Positions 17,347 through 26,690 of a stretch of 64,000 bases of DNA are shown here, one piece after another. The position numbers and the translations under genes were made by a program. This DNA is from Butyrivibrio sp. Lineage in GTDB: Bacteria > Bacillota > Clostridia > Lachnospirales > Lachnospiraceae. The DNA lies in NCBI GenBank assembly GCA_015056565.1, contig SVGB01000002.1:186001-250000 (forward strand), written 5' to 3'. The notes under the pieces are model-generated. The model was not told the origin of the DNA. It ran no database searches and saw only the letters and a list, made by a program, of their open reading frames with translations. Position 1 is the stretch's first letter; every line of letters starts with the position of its first letter.

Positions 17347-19635
17347 TCACTCAACTCCGCGTTTAAAATGTCCTGTGGTGAAGCTGCCGCTCTCAAAAAT
17401 ATCAGTGCAGCTGCCACCACTTATCCTGCCTGTATAATAGTCAAGGATCTTGCGGCTTCTTTTGCCGTCTTCAATTGTCAGATCAATACGAAGATCATCA
17501 AAAAGTTCTCTTCCAATGATCTTATCAAGACTTCCATGAAGTGATGTTGGAAATGCATTCCAGATCACATTGTAACAGTGTCTGCAATTGCAGGTAACTG
17601 TCATCTTGTTCTTCATTCTGTCCACGATATTTACGTTCTCGCTGTAAAGCTCATGTATCCTGCCGCTGCAGGAATCCGTAGTCTTTTTAATGCAGCCTGC
17701 ACTTATCATCATGGGTATGTGGCCGTAGATATTGTAGGCTACAGGAACAGATACTTTTTCTTTTATTGCGTAGGCAAGTCTGGTAGCCTCTTTAAGATCA
17801 AGCTCATAAGGCACCGAAATCTCATCAACAAAAATGTCCTCATCTCCTGCCATGGCAATATCAAGAAGTTCAAGCACTGCTTCCCTGTTCCAGTTGTAAA
17901 CTCCATAGTCAAAAGAAATATTGCCCTTAAAGCCACTTTCCTTTAAAATGCCAAGCTGCTCAAGGTTGCGAACAAGAATGCCATCAAACATGCACTTATT
18001 AAGCTCATCCGCCACTTTCCTAACTTCAAGGCTTCCATCCCAGGCTTCCGTCCTTGTTATGTATGGAAGAACTGCATAAAACTTAAGACCTGGGTCGCTG
18101 TTTTTTAGAGCTTTGATCTTGTCTTTTTCTGTATCATCAATTGCCAAAAAGAGATTACTATCTACATAAACCCTGCTAATGATGCCAGAAGAAAGGTCGT
18201 AGTCAAGAACTGTCTCAAGCTGATCCCTGGTTGATATCAGAACCTGTAATCTTCCCTTATTTTCACAACTGCAAATTTGCTCGTACCTCTCATAGCCTGG
18301 AAGCGAAGGAGCTTTAGGCGTTTCAAAGTTGTTTTCAGGGATAAGTGCCTCATCCATCTTTGAAACCAGGTCTCTTCTAAGCTCATTCAGTGCACTGACC
18401 GCAATAAATATGCCACTGCCAGAACCACCGTCATCTATAGTGATATCGATGTTTTTAGCTTCATAACCAGTTCCGCCAAGCTTACCAAGCTGTTTTCTGA
18501 TGGACTCCTCATCCATGGGGCGCTTACTTGCGCACTGAACCTCCGCTCCATAAGCTTCCTGATAAAAGAAATCATCTCCCCTTTGCAAGGACATTGTAAG
18601 GCGGGCTTTCTGTCCTGCGATCAGCTCGCAGTACAGATCACAGCTGTACTTAAGAGTAGATGTAAGGTACTTGTCATGGACTTTTGACAGGATATCCTCA
18701 GATGTTGCGTTATATGCCGGAGATACCACAGTAACCATGGACTTGTCATTATGCCTGTGATAATAGCCTTCGCTTATTCCAGTCCTCTGGTACAGATTCT
18801 TTAGCGTTTCCAGATCTTCTTTTGAAACAATATGATCTCCCTTTGGATCATCATAGTATTTATCGATATATTTTCTGTAAAGAGCTGTAACACCTGCGCT
18901 GTACTCAGGTTTTTTCATCCTTCCCTCTATCTTGAAGGAGTCAATGCCTGCATTTATAAGCTCTGGGATAATTGATATGGTGCTCATATCCTTAAGGCTT
19001 AAAGGATACTGCTCACCATTATTTCCATTTACACTGTAAGGGAGCCTGCAGGGCTGGGCGCATCTTCCTCTGTTTCCACTTCTTCCGCCTACTACGCTGC
19101 TAAACAGGCATGCTCCAGAGTAGCAATAACACATCGCTCCATGGATAAATGCCTCAACTTCAATATCAGCCTCATCCCTTATGGCCTTCATCTCAGACAG
19201 GCTAAGCTCTCTTGCGGGAACAACTCTTGTGTAGCCTCTTTGTTTAAGGAGCCTTGCGCCATGAACTCCAGTTATGGTCTGCTGGGTACTGGCATGAAGC
19301 TCAATTCCAGGAAATTCCTGCCTTAAGAGCCTTGCTACTCCCAGGTCCTGAACTATAACGCCATCCAGATTCTTTTCTGCATAGGGAACCATAAAGTCGT
19401 AAACTTCAGAAAACTCACCCTCCTTAACCAGGGTGTTGACAGTCATATATATCTTTTTACCATGGAGATGAGCGTAGACGATAGCATCAAGGACCTGATC
19501 CCTGTCGAAGTTATCAGCATAGGCCCTTGCACCAAACTTAGATCCCCCAAGATAAACTGCGTCAGCGCCAGCATTAAAAGCACCAACCATTGTTTCATAG
19601 CCACCAGCAGGTGACAAAAGTTCTACTTTCTTCAT
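17347..19635 (-). CDS. U32 family protein with DUF3656 (RlhA/PrtC-like)
   Basis: A 762-residue protein beginning KKVELLSPAGGYETM. It carries the U32 signature EAFIHGAMCYCYSGACL, followed by the RSGNRGRCAQPCRLPY cluster and a DUF3656 region after about residue 380. Relatives RlhA and TrhP hydroxylate cytidine of 23S rRNA or uridine-34 of tRNA, so RNA modification is more likely than the older label of collagenase. Conserved Cys residues could hold a metal cluster. It lies 7 bp upstream of the SEDS gene, so the three genes 19635-14501 may be one transcript. Confidence 0.9.
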   Translation of the reverse strand: MKKVELLSPAGGYETMVGAFNAGADAVYLGGSKFGARAYADNFDRDQVLDAIVYAHLHGKKIYMTVNTLVKEGEFSEVYDFMVPYAEKNLDGVIVQDLGVARLLRQEFPGIELHASTQQTITGVHGARLLKQRGYTRVVPARELSLSEMKAIRDEADIEVEAFIHGAMCYCYSGACLFSSVVGGRSGNRGRCAQPCRLPYSVNGNNGEQYPLSLKDMSTISIIPELINAGIDSFKIEGRMKKPEYSAGVTALYRKYIDKYYDDPKGDHIVSKEDLETLKNLYQRTGISEGYYHRHNDKSMVTVVSPAYNATSEDILSKVHDKYLTSTLKYSCDLYCELIAGQKARLTMSLQRGDDFFYQEAYGAEVQCASKRPMDEESIRKQLGKLGGTGYEAKNIDITIDDGGSGSGIFIAVSALNELRRDLVSKMDEALIPENNFETPKAPSLPGYERYEQICSCENKGRLQVLISTRDQLETVLDYDLSSGIISRVYVDSNLFLAIDDTEKDKIKALKNSDPGLKFYAVLPYITRTEAWDGSLEVRKVADELNKCMFDGILVRNLEQLGILKESGFKGNISFDYGVYNWNREAVLELLDIAMAGDEDIFVDEISVPYELDLKEATRLAYAIKEKVSVPVAYNIYGHIPMMISAGCIKKTTDSCSGRIHELYSENVNIVDRMKNKMTVTCNCRHCYNVIWNAFPTSLHGSLDKIIGRELFDDLRIDLTIEDGKRSRKILDYYTGRISGGSCTDIFESGSFTTGHFKRGVE

Positions 19636-19671
19636 ATCATTCCCAATAAGTCCCCAAAAGGACTCTTAACA

Positions 19672-19697
19672 AATAAAAAGGCTGTCAAAAGACAGCC
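19672..19697 (-). terminator. Terminator of zapA
   Basis: Stem GGCTGTC-TTTT-GACAGCC followed on the minus strand by TTTTTATT, just after the zapA stop. Confidence 0.85.
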
Positions 19698-19705
19698 CTA
19701 AATTA

Positions 19706-20110
19706 TCACTTCTTGTTCTTGACCTGGGTCTCAAGCTGAATTATCTTCTTGGATGACTCATCGAGCTTAGTCTGAAGGCCCTTGCTGTTTTTCTCTGTGT
19801 TTTCAAGCTTGATCTGAGTAGCTATCAGCTCATGCTTAAGATCATAGAGTTCCTTCTCCTTCTCAGAGAGCTGCTCCTCCATCATCTCAATCTGTTTCTT
19901 ACTCTTGAAGTAATCATCAGCAATATTGAGCTGCAGCAGAACATTCTGCGTATCAATGGGCTGTCTCTTGAAGCCATCGATCTTGTTGTACTCAGAAATC
20001 TTATTGTTGATATATGAAGCAACCTTCTGAAGGTACTCTTCACTTTCATATCCGCTCAAGGTAAACACCTTGCCGCCAATTATAACCTCGGTATCTGTCT
20101 TGGATGCCAT
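19706..20110 (-). CDS. zapA: Cell division protein ZapA
   Basis: A 134-residue protein with the ZapA N-terminal fold (TEVIIGGKVFTLSGYESEEYLQKVASYI) and a C-terminal coiled coil from about residue 60. It binds FtsZ filaments and bundles them at midcell. The frame opens at a TTG (20128), but GTGGGGAG lies six bases before the ATG at 20110, which is the start. That Shine-Dalgarno region (AGTGGGGAG) is complementary over nine bases to CTCCCCACT of the proposed sRNA at 59.8 kb. It lies 34 bp downstream of ruvB. Confidence 0.92.
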   Translation of the reverse strand: MASKTDTEVIIGGKVFTLSGYESEEYLQKVASYINNKISEYNKIDGFKRQPIDTQNVLLQLNIADDYFKSKKQIEMMEEQLSEKEKELYDLKHELIATQIKLENTEKNSKGLQTKLDESSKKIIQLETQVKNKK

Positions 20111-20144
20111 GATAGTCTCCCCACTCAATCGTTATATAAAAAGA

Positions 20145-21176
20145 TTATATACCGCTATCAGTGGGCATTTCAAGCCCTAAATGGTGATATGCAGCATCAG
20201 TAACTACGCGGCCTCTTGGGGTTCTGTTTATGAATCCGTTCTTGATAAGATAAGGCTCATAAACATCCTCTATGGTACCTGCATCTTCTCCTATGGCAGC
20301 AGCCAGTGTATCAAGTCCCACAGGTCCTCCGGAAAACTTGCCTATCATGGTCATAAGAAGGTTTCTGTCTGTGTGATCAAGGCCCATTTTGTCAACATCC
20401 ATAAGGTCAAGGGCCGTTACAGCCACATCTTCAGTGATCCTGCCATCAAATCGCACCTGAGCAAAGTCCCTTACCCTCTTCAGTATCCTGTTGGCAAGAC
20501 GAGGTGTTCCACGGCTCCTTCTTGCCATTTCTATAGCGCCTTTTTTATCAACTTCTACATTCAACACCTTAGCCGACTGCATTATGATGCTGCACAGCTC
20601 GTCAATCTCATAAAACTCCATTCTATGGATCATTCCAAATCTGTCACGAAGAGGTGCGGATAACATTCCTGCCCTTGTGGTAGCGCCAATAAGGGTAAAT
20701 CTAGGAAGATCAAGCCTTATAGACCTTGCTGTAGGGCCCTTACCTATCATGATATCAATGGCAAAGTCCTCCATTGCTGGATATAAAACCTCTTCAACCT
20801 GGCGGTTTAGTCTGTGGATCTCGTCAACAAACAGTACATCACCCTCCTTGAGATTGTTAAGGATTGCAGCCATATCACCAGGTTTCTCAATAGCTGGCCC
20901 CGAGGTGATCTTGATGTTGACTCCCATCTCGGAAGCTATGATCGAAGCAAGAGTTGTCTTACCAAGTCCGGGAGGCCCGTAAAAAAGAAGGTGATCAAGG
21001 CTCTCTCCCCTCTTCTTGGCAGCCTCTATATAAATCTCAAGACTCTCCTTGATCTTTTTCTGGCCTATATAATTATTGAGGGTCTTGGGGCGAAGTGACC
21101 CTTCAATCTTGACGTCTTCTGCGCCGTACTCCGCGTCCAATCCCCTTACAGTAGTCTTAATTGTCCTCTTTTCCAT
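20145..21176 (-). CDS. ruvB: Holliday junction DNA helicase RuvB
   Basis: The AAA+ motor of branch migration. The 343 residues include Walker [10 protein letters not shown], Walker [11 protein letters not shown], sensor [18 protein letters not shown] and a C-terminal winged helix ([17 protein letters not shown]). The ATG overlaps the ruvA stop by one base (TAATG), giving tight coupling, and AAGGAG precedes it. It is under the SOS promoter upstream of ruvA. Confidence 0.97.
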   Translation of the reverse strand: MEKRTIKTTVRGLDAEYGAEDVKIEGSLRPKTLNNYIGQKKIKESLEIYIEAAKKRGESLDHLLFYGPPGLGKTTLASIIASEMGVNIKITSGPAIEKPGDMAAILNNLKEGDVLFVDEIHRLNRQVEEVLYPAMEDFAIDIMIGKGPTARSIRLDLPRFTLIGATTRAGMLSAPLRDRFGMIHRMEFYEIDELCSIIMQSAKVLNVEVDKKGAIEMARRSRGTPRLANRILKRVRDFAQVRFDGRITEDVAVTALDLMDVDKMGLDHTDRNLLMTMIGKFSGGPVGLDTLAAAIGEDAGTIEDVYEPYLIKNGFINRTPRGRVVTDAAYHHLGLEMPTDSGI

Positions 21177-21796
21177 TAGTACATCTCCTTAAGCGCAAGT
21201 TTAAGAAGTACTTCTGTATCAGATGCTGCACCTTCATCTGCCTTAAGAACCTTCCTGACAGCCTTCATGGCATCTGTTGAATTGTAGCCAAGTGCAACAA
21301 GAGCAGCCACAGCCTCATCTCTGGCTGAAGAAGCATCGCCAGTAAGATCATCCATAGTTACCCTAGCGCTGTTTCCAAGCATATCATCTTCAGATACCTT
21401 TATCTTGTCTCGAAGCTCAAGGGTGATCCTCTCAGCGGTCTTTTTACCAATCCCGGGAGCCGCAGAAATAGACTTGGAATCACCAGCCATGATGGCAAAT
21501 CTAAGGTCATCCGGAGTCATAACAGACAGGATTGAGAGGCCCCCTTTGGGACCAATTCCATTTACAGTAATGAGCATCTTGAAAAGAGAAAGCTCATCCC
21601 TTGAAAGAAATCCATAGAGTGTGAAGGAATCCTCCTTGACACTGGTATATGTATAGAGCTTGACCGCTTCACCTATACCAGGCATCCTGTCCATGGTTGA
21701 TCCGGAAACAAAAACATTCATGCCTATTCCTCCAACATCAACCACGCACAGACCTTCTTCAATATACTCAATAATTCCATTTACATAGGCTATCAA
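21176..21796 (-). CDS. ruvA: Holliday junction DNA helicase subunit RuvA
   Basis: The tetrameric junction-binding partner of RuvB: an OB fold at the N-terminus, two helix-hairpin-helix motifs ([32 protein letters not shown]), and a C-terminal domain III that binds RuvB. The frame opens at a TTG (21811) inside the ribosome site. The second TTG at 21796 follows GGGGGAT by six bases and gives the family-typical N-terminus (M)[11 protein letters not shown], so a TTG start giving 206 residues is preferred. Confidence 0.95.
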   Translation of the reverse strand: MIAYVNGIIEYIEEGLCVVDVGGIGMNVFVSGSTMDRMPGIGEAVKLYTYTSVKEDSFTLYGFLSRDELSLFKMLITVNGIGPKGGLSILSVMTPDDLRFAIMAGDSKSISAAPGIGKKTAERITLELRDKIKVSEDDMLGNSARVTMDDLTGDASSARDEAVAALVALGYNSTDAMKAVRKVLKADEGAASDTEVLLKLALKEMY

Positions 21797-21830
21797 ATTA
21801 CTATCCCCCAATGAAAAGATCGTTTTTTAT

Positions 21831-21859
21831 ATTGTAGAACATTTGTTTGCATATGTCTA
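21831..21859 (-). promoter_or_regulatory. ruvAB promoter with LexA box
   Basis: Minus strand: TAGACA (21859-21854), 17-bp spacer, TACAAT (21836-21831). The spacer bases touching the -10 are AAACAAATGTTC (21848-21837), a LexA box with one mismatch from GAAC-N4-GTTC. Placement is identical to that in the recA promoter. Confidence 0.75.
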
Positions 21860-21883
21860 TCAATCTTATTCTTTTGTCTTATT

Positions 21884-23218
21884 TTATTTTTTATCATCGG
21901 GGCCCACAACATAAGCCGTCGCATAATCTCTCATATCAAAAGTGTATGAGCCTCGCATCTCTTCCATATTATCATTAAAAGCATCTGCGTCTTTCTTTGC
22001 CTCTTCATATGTGTCATAAGAGCCAATGAGCTGTCCATAGCCATAGGAATATGACTCAGATCTGTATACTTTATATGGTTTTTCCTTAGGTTTTTCCGGT
22101 TCTTTAAAAAGATCCGGTAAAAGCTTCTTTACCTCTTCCCTTATCGTTTTAGGTAGGTCATCTAAATATTCTCTGTAAAACTCATCTCTCATATCATGCC
22201 TTAACTTCTCAAGCTTTACATCGAAGTTAAGCCGCATTTCATCAATAATACCTTGTTTTAGATCATCCAGCGAAAATTCATCATTCATCTGCTTGACAGT
22301 ATTATTTACAAGATGCTCATCCTTTATAAAACTGTCCATTTCAAAGCGAATAGCATACTTTTCTTCATCATTTACACACCTTGATGACAGCATATTCTTA
22401 TATATCTTAAGGGTAGTATCATATCTTTTCTTCTGAGCTGCTTCAGTATCAGAGTACCCCACAAGGCTTGCAACACGCTTTAGCCTGTCCGACATAAATT
22501 CATGAGCAAAAAGGGCGTCATAATATGTGGAAGAATTACTCTCATTTTCATCCTCAGAAACCCCCACCTCTATTGTTCTTGAATAAAATGGTATGATCCT
22601 ATTCGCAGTCACAACCTTAAACTCATCTGTTCCAGGCTGTGGAGGATCAAAATCCTCATTTTTTAGAATTCTGGTAAATTCATCGTTCTCCCAGGGCCTA
22701 TGAATCTGATCTTCAATCTTATGATCCGTTTCATCTATAGTATTCACACAATGTGTGAACTGGTTGAAGAAATAATCGCCATTCTCATTAGCTCTTTCAC
22801 AAAGAAACTGTACCAGCTCAGTAACATCCAAAAAGGCGTTCCAGCCATTCCCATTATCATTCAAATCCGTTTGGAGCATGGTCTTTTGGTTTCTAATATA
22901 AAAATCAGATTCCGGCTCTCCTGTTATTTTGGGAAGAAGGTCATATCTCTTTTCTCTTATAACCTTTTCAATATCCATCTTGATACCAAAGGGTGGTTTT
23001 TTGCATGCTAAAAAGAATGCACAAAGCTTTCTTAACTGTTTTTCTACTTCCTTTGCATCTTCCGGAAACTCTATATTTATCCTTCCGGTTGAATAACGGG
23101 AAAGATGTGCAAATCCATATAGCCAGGTATAAATATTTCTAGGCATTCTAAAACGTGTTATGGCTATCTCTGATGCTCTCTCTGCAATCTTATATACAAC
23201 GCTTAATTCTGTTTCCAT
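21884..23218 (-). CDS. Unrecognised 444-residue cytoplasmic protein
   Basis: No family recognised. There is no signal peptide or membrane segment. The middle is helical and charged. A Pro/Lys linker (FKEPEKPKEKPYKVYR) joins a short C-terminal module (about 385-444: SYSYGYGQLIGSYDTYEEAKKDADAF and YATAYVVGPD). That module has the layout of a small beta-alpha-beta repeat similar to SPOR-like or cell-wall-associated modules; this likeness is weak. A strong GGAGG precedes the ATG. It lies upstream of ruvAB but the SOS promoter separates them. Confidence 0.6.
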   Translation of the reverse strand: METELSVVYKIAERASEIAITRFRMPRNIYTWLYGFAHLSRYSTGRINIEFPEDAKEVEKQLRKLCAFFLACKKPPFGIKMDIEKVIREKRYDLLPKITGEPESDFYIRNQKTMLQTDLNDNGNGWNAFLDVTELVQFLCERANENGDYFFNQFTHCVNTIDETDHKIEDQIHRPWENDEFTRILKNEDFDPPQPGTDEFKVVTANRIIPFYSRTIEVGVSEDENESNSSTYYDALFAHEFMSDRLKRVASLVGYSDTEAAQKKRYDTTLKIYKNMLSSRCVNDEEKYAIRFEMDSFIKDEHLVNNTVKQMNDEFSLDDLKQGIIDEMRLNFDVKLEKLRHDMRDEFYREYLDDLPKTIREEVKKLLPDLFKEPEKPKEKPYKVYRSESYSYGYGQLIGSYDTYEEAKKDADAFNDNMEEMRGSYTFDMRDYATAYVVGPDDKK

Positions 23219-23330
23219 TTATGTCCTCCAAAACATTCATATTAGTAATACAGAAAGTATCTGTCTTTGATAAAATTATAGAGTTTTAACCCGTGAACGT
23301 ACACTGAACTCATGGTTTAGCATGGACAGT

Positions 23331-24218
23331 TTAGTGTAAAAGAGTTTCGTGTAAAAAATCAACGATCATAAAAAATGGAATTGTCAGTATCATTCCCATG
23401 AAAACACTGAAAACGTTGGCAACAATACCATAACCAAAACACTTAGGCCCAGGCTTTCCTTTGTCTGTAACCAGGGCAAAGCTGTAGACAATGGCCTCGA
23501 AGATCATTATTATGATTTCCAGAAATCCTGCCACAAAAAGTCCCGGCCAGCCAGCGCGGCTTAAGAAGTACACCTTAAATATGTTGTATGGAATATTGGT
23601 GATTGCATTGACAACAAGAAAGCTGATGATATTTCTTTTGTTCCTTGGAAGCTTAAAGAACAGGAAAACTATCCATTCAAATACCAACGTCAAAAGATAA
23701 TAACCTAGCACCTGAATTATTCTAGACAGTAACTTTCCCACATAGTGCTCAGTTATGGTATTTGCAGCATAGTCATATGTAATAGAGGCATTAAACTCCC
23801 TTTTGTCAAAGACTTCGCTTACCTTTACGGGTCCAGCCTCATCTATAACAAGTATCCTGAAGGGATCCGGAACGTCATAATCAAAAGTAACTGCGTTTTT
23901 TTCATTGGGCTTATAGTAATTATTCTCCCAGAAAGATGTAAAGTAGGTCCATCTCTCATAAGAGAAGTTTTCAAGATACTCATCTATAGTTTCATTTTCA
24001 GGATCAAAATCCCTTAATTCTGTATTATATGGCGCATCTTTATTATTCCAGTCATCAAGCAGTGCCACATAACAATTCTCCGGAGCATTGACAAGTTCTA
24101 TGTAAATCGAAGGCTTCGCACCAATATCAGCTGAAGCCTTTACTGGAAATATGTACATGGAAAAAAGAAGCAGGAACATGCTTCCAAGAATTTTAAAAAA
24201 TGTACTTTTCTTTTTCAC
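23331..24218 (-). CDS. Secreted/membrane protein with N-terminal signal and four C-terminal helices
   Basis: Family not recognised. The start is a GTG at 24218, because GGGGA lies seven bases upstream; the frame opens further up, inside the thioesterase gene. Residues 1-30 form a signal peptide (KKKSTFFKILGSMFLLLFS, cleavage near ASA). Residues about 30-165 are extracytoplasmic. Then four hydrophobic helices follow at about 170-290. An extracellular sensor domain plus membrane part fits a transducer or transporter accessory role, but nothing decides it. It follows the thioesterase gene by 22 bp. Confidence 0.6.
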   Translation of the reverse strand: MKKKSTFFKILGSMFLLLFSMYIFPVKASADIGAKPSIYIELVNAPENCYVALLDDWNNKDAPYNTELRDFDPENETIDEYLENFSYERWTYFTSFWENNYYKPNEKNAVTFDYDVPDPFRILVIDEAGPVKVSEVFDKREFNASITYDYAANTITEHYVGKLLSRIIQVLGYYLLTLVFEWIVFLFFKLPRNKRNIISFLVVNAITNIPYNIFKVYFLSRAGWPGLFVAGFLEIIIMIFEAIVYSFALVTDKGKPGPKCFGYGIVANVFSVFMGMILTIPFFMIVDFLHETLLH

Positions 24219-24240
24219 TAAAAAATCCCCAACATATGTT

Positions 24241-24651
24241 TTATCTTTTAAACTTGTCGATATGAACCCCTGTAAAAGATACAGTAGCAATATCTACTCC
24301 CAGGTCATCATAGACTTTTATCTGGTAAAAGCAGTTTTGCCTGCCATCCTTGATAAGCTCAGACTCCCCATACAAAACAGATCCTCTGGACATGGAAAGA
24401 AATGTAGCCTGGCCTACAAGACTTGCTGTCAGCTTTTCTTTTTCAAAGTTGGATGCCACAGCAAAAGTAAAGTCCGCCAGAGTATATATAGCTCCACCCA
24501 TTACGCCCCCAAAGGCATTTCTATGGATGTCAGTAAGCTTCATGCTACACTTTGCGTATCCATCCCTTACCTCTTCGATCACGATACCGCTAGCCTCAGT
24601 GGCATACTTATCTGCAGCAAAGATACTCCGAGCTTCTTCAAGTTTCCCCAT
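24241..24651 (-). CDS. Hotdog-fold thioesterase (PaaI family)
   Basis: A 136-residue single hotdog domain. The central helix motif is HRNAFGGVMGGAIYTLADFTFAVASN, with Asn, Gly-Gly and Asp placed as in PaaI/YdiI acyl-CoA thioesterases. It probably hydrolyses an acyl- or aryl-CoA. GGAGG precedes the ATG. It lies 22 bp downstream of the HAD phosphatase gene, likely in one operon. The substrate is unknown. Confidence 0.85.
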   Translation of the reverse strand: MGKLEEARSIFAADKYATEASGIVIEEVRDGYAKCSMKLTDIHRNAFGGVMGGAIYTLADFTFAVASNFEKEKLTASLVGQATFLSMSRGSVLYGESELIKDGRQNCFYQIKVYDDLGVDIATVSFTGVHIDKFKR

Positions 24652-24673
24652 TATCTAAATCCTCCCGTAATTT

Positions 24674-25531
24674 TCAGAGCATTTCTCCCATCTCTTTTAT
24701 TGAGTCAAATATCACATCAGGCTGAACATCAGAATCCGGCACCTCTGAAAGAAGCGTCTCTCCTGTAAGAACCAGTACTCCCATTGCTCCATTGTTAACA
24801 CCTGTAGCTACATCAGTATAAATGCGGTCCCCAACGAATGCAATCTTGTCCTTGTCCACTCCTGTAGCATCAACCACCATATCCACAGTCTCTTTAAAAG
24901 GCTTACCAACATACTTGGGCTTTACCTTGGTAGACAGTTCAATTGCTGCGCACATTGCGCCGCAGTCCGGGATAAAACCTCCGGGAACCGGGCAGTTGAT
25001 ATCAAGATGTGTTGCAAGGAACTGTGCCCCCTTCATGATATAGACACAGGCATTTGAAAGAGTTGTATAGTCAAGAGACTTATCAAAGCCAACAACCACC
25101 AGGTCAGGAACAGATTCGCAGCTCGCGTTACTCCTGGCTGCCTGAACATCTCTTTCTGATTCAAAAAGAGTTATCCCTGCTTCATCAAAGCTCTTTCTAA
25201 GCTCAGGAGTTCCCAAAAGATACACACTCTTTTCCGGATACTGTGACTTTAGGTATCTGATCATAACATCCCCGCTGGTCATGATCATATCCCTGGTTAT
25301 GTGACAGTTCATTTTCCTTAGCTTTTCTATATAATTCTCAGATGATACGGATGAATTATTGGTAAAAAAGATATACCTCTTGCCAGCTCTTTTAACCGCC
25401 TCTAAGAAATCCAAGGCCCCGTCTAATATCTGATCCCCAAGATAAAAAGTTCCATCCATATCAAGGACAAAAAGATCTGTATTATCAAGTATTTGCTTCT
25501 TTAATTGTTTACTCTGTAAAAACACACACAT
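24674..25531 (-). CDS. HAD-IIA family sugar/nucleotide phosphatase (NagD-like)
   Basis: A 285-residue HAD hydrolase. Motif I is LFVLDMDGTFYLG, motif II is FFTNNSSVS, a C2-type cap domain sits in the middle, and motif III/IV is KPFKETVD...FVGDRIYTDVATG. Members dephosphorylate nucleotides or sugar phosphates such as 4-nitrophenyl phosphate, GMP or glycerol phosphate. The ATG at 25531 has only a distant AAAGGAT, so initiation may be weak. No other start fits, because TAA blocks the frame upstream. Confidence 0.88.
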   Translation of the reverse strand: MCVFLQSKQLKKQILDNTDLFVLDMDGTFYLGDQILDGALDFLEAVKRAGKRYIFFTNNSSVSSENYIEKLRKMNCHITRDMIMTSGDVMIRYLKSQYPEKSVYLLGTPELRKSFDEAGITLFESERDVQAARSNASCESVPDLVVVGFDKSLDYTTLSNACVYIMKGAQFLATHLDINCPVPGGFIPDCGAMCAAIELSTKVKPKYVGKPFKETVDMVVDATGVDKDKIAFVGDRIYTDVATGVNNGAMGVLVLTGETLLSEVPDSDVQPDVIFDSIKEMGEML

Positions 25532-25613
25532 AACTTTATATGTACAAAAATCCTTTCAAAAAATCTACCATAACATCATATCACATATGAACTTGATCTT
25601 TTTTATCTACATA

Positions 25614-25648
25614 AAATCTTAAGAAATTTCGATGGTAAATCTTAAGAA
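25614..25648. repeat. Direct repeat of an AAATCTTAAGAA motif in a divergent intergenic region
   Basis: AAATCTTAAGAA occurs at 25614-25625 and 25637-25648, start-to-start distance 23 bp, about two helical turns. Each copy contains the palindrome CTTAAG. The pair lies between the divergent HAD and Rpn-like genes, where a regulator could bind. The function is an inference. Confidence 0.5.
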
Positions 25649-25736
25649 TTATATATTACTCTTATATTTGTGCTTATCTGAAGCACGTTCATAGTTATAT
25701 TCTAATAGACTATCAGGCACATCTGCCAAAAATTCC

Positions 25737-26615
25737 ATGATAGTAACAAAACCAATAGAAATGAGGAAACCAAATTTGCCAAAAAAATATCATTACCTGA
25801 ATGCAACAGGAGCGTTGCATTACAACATGACCAACGACTATATGTTCCGTATGGTACTCCAACGTGATAAAAAAACTCTAATCAAACTGATCAGTTCAAT
25901 TCTTGACATTTCGCTCAGCGAGATCAAAGACGTCAAAATAGAAAATCCAATTGAAGTAGGCAAAACAATCAGTGATAAAGAATATCAGCTTGATATCCTT
26001 GTACTGCTCAACGACGACACCTACATCAACATTGAAATGCAGGTTGAAAACTATAACAACTGGCCAATGCGATCATTATCGTACCTGTGCAGGCGTTTTG
26101 ATAATGCAACTCGGGGACAGGATTACAACTTGATAAAGCCTGTCTATCATATTGGTTTTATAGATTTTACTTTATTTGAGGATCATCCTGAGTTCTTTGC
26201 TAAATATCAAGTAAGAAATGCCAAAGATTCCTATTTGTATACTAACAATTTCAACCTCTACGTGATAGAATTGAATCATACAAGCATGGCTACTACAGAA
26301 GATAAAACCAATCATGTTGATACTTGGGCAAAGCTTTTTAAAGCAACTACATGGGAGGAAATCAAGATGATAACAAAAGATAATCCATCAATGAATTCCG
26401 CTGCTGAATCTATATATATGTCTAATGCAGACATCAGCATTCTTGAGCAATGTCGTGCCAGAGAAGATGCCATTGCTCATGAAAAATATCAAAAAGAGCT
26501 TATCGATAGCCTTAATGAAACCATCGCTAATGACAAAGCCATCATTGCAGATAAAGACGCAATAATTGCAGAGTTAAATGAAAAAATTAAAACATACGAA
26601 AGCAAAAGGAAATAA
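25737..26615 (+). CDS. Rpn-like PD-(D/E)XK nuclease family protein
   Basis: A 292-residue protein matching the PDDEXK_2/Rpn pattern: MTNDYMFRMVLQ near the N-terminus, LDILVLLNDDTYINIEMQ (Asp, then Glu-x-Gln of the nuclease core) at about 83-100, and YLCRRFDNATRGQDYN. The C-terminus is a short Ile/Ala/Lys coiled coil with repeats of IADKDAII. Relatives are recombination-promoting nucleases or transposase-like defence proteins, often multicopy in Lachnospiraceae. The gene is alone on the plus strand with no clear ribosome site. The start could also be the ATG eight codons in. Confidence 0.85.
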   Translation: MIVTKPIEMRKPNLPKKYHYLNATGALHYNMTNDYMFRMVLQRDKKTLIKLISSILDISLSEIKDVKIENPIEVGKTISDKEYQLDILVLLNDDTYINIEMQVENYNNWPMRSLSYLCRRFDNATRGQDYNLIKPVYHIGFIDFTLFEDHPEFFAKYQVRNAKDSYLYTNNFNLYVIELNHTSMATTEDKTNHVDTWAKLFKATTWEEIKMITKDNPSMNSAAESIYMSNADISILEQCRAREDAIAHEKYQKELIDSLNETIANDKAIIADKDAIIAELNEKIKTYESKRK

Positions 26616-26640
26616 ACAATTCCACTTGGTAAAATAAAAA

Positions 26641-26675
26641 GAGATTGATGAAATCAGTTGTCATCAATCTCTTTT
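26641..26675. terminator. Bidirectional terminator between convergent genes
   Basis: Stem GAGATTGATGA (26641-26651) pairs with TCATCAATCTC (26661-26671), with T-rich tails both ways. It serves the Rpn-like gene (plus) and the potassium channel gene (minus). Confidence 0.85.
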
Positions 26676-26690
26676 ATACTTAATAAGTAT

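Noticed and set aside
25737-26615. Insertion sequence transposase
   Set aside because: The protein has the Rpn/PDDEXK_2 pattern, but no terminal inverted repeats or target-site duplications could be found at its flanks.
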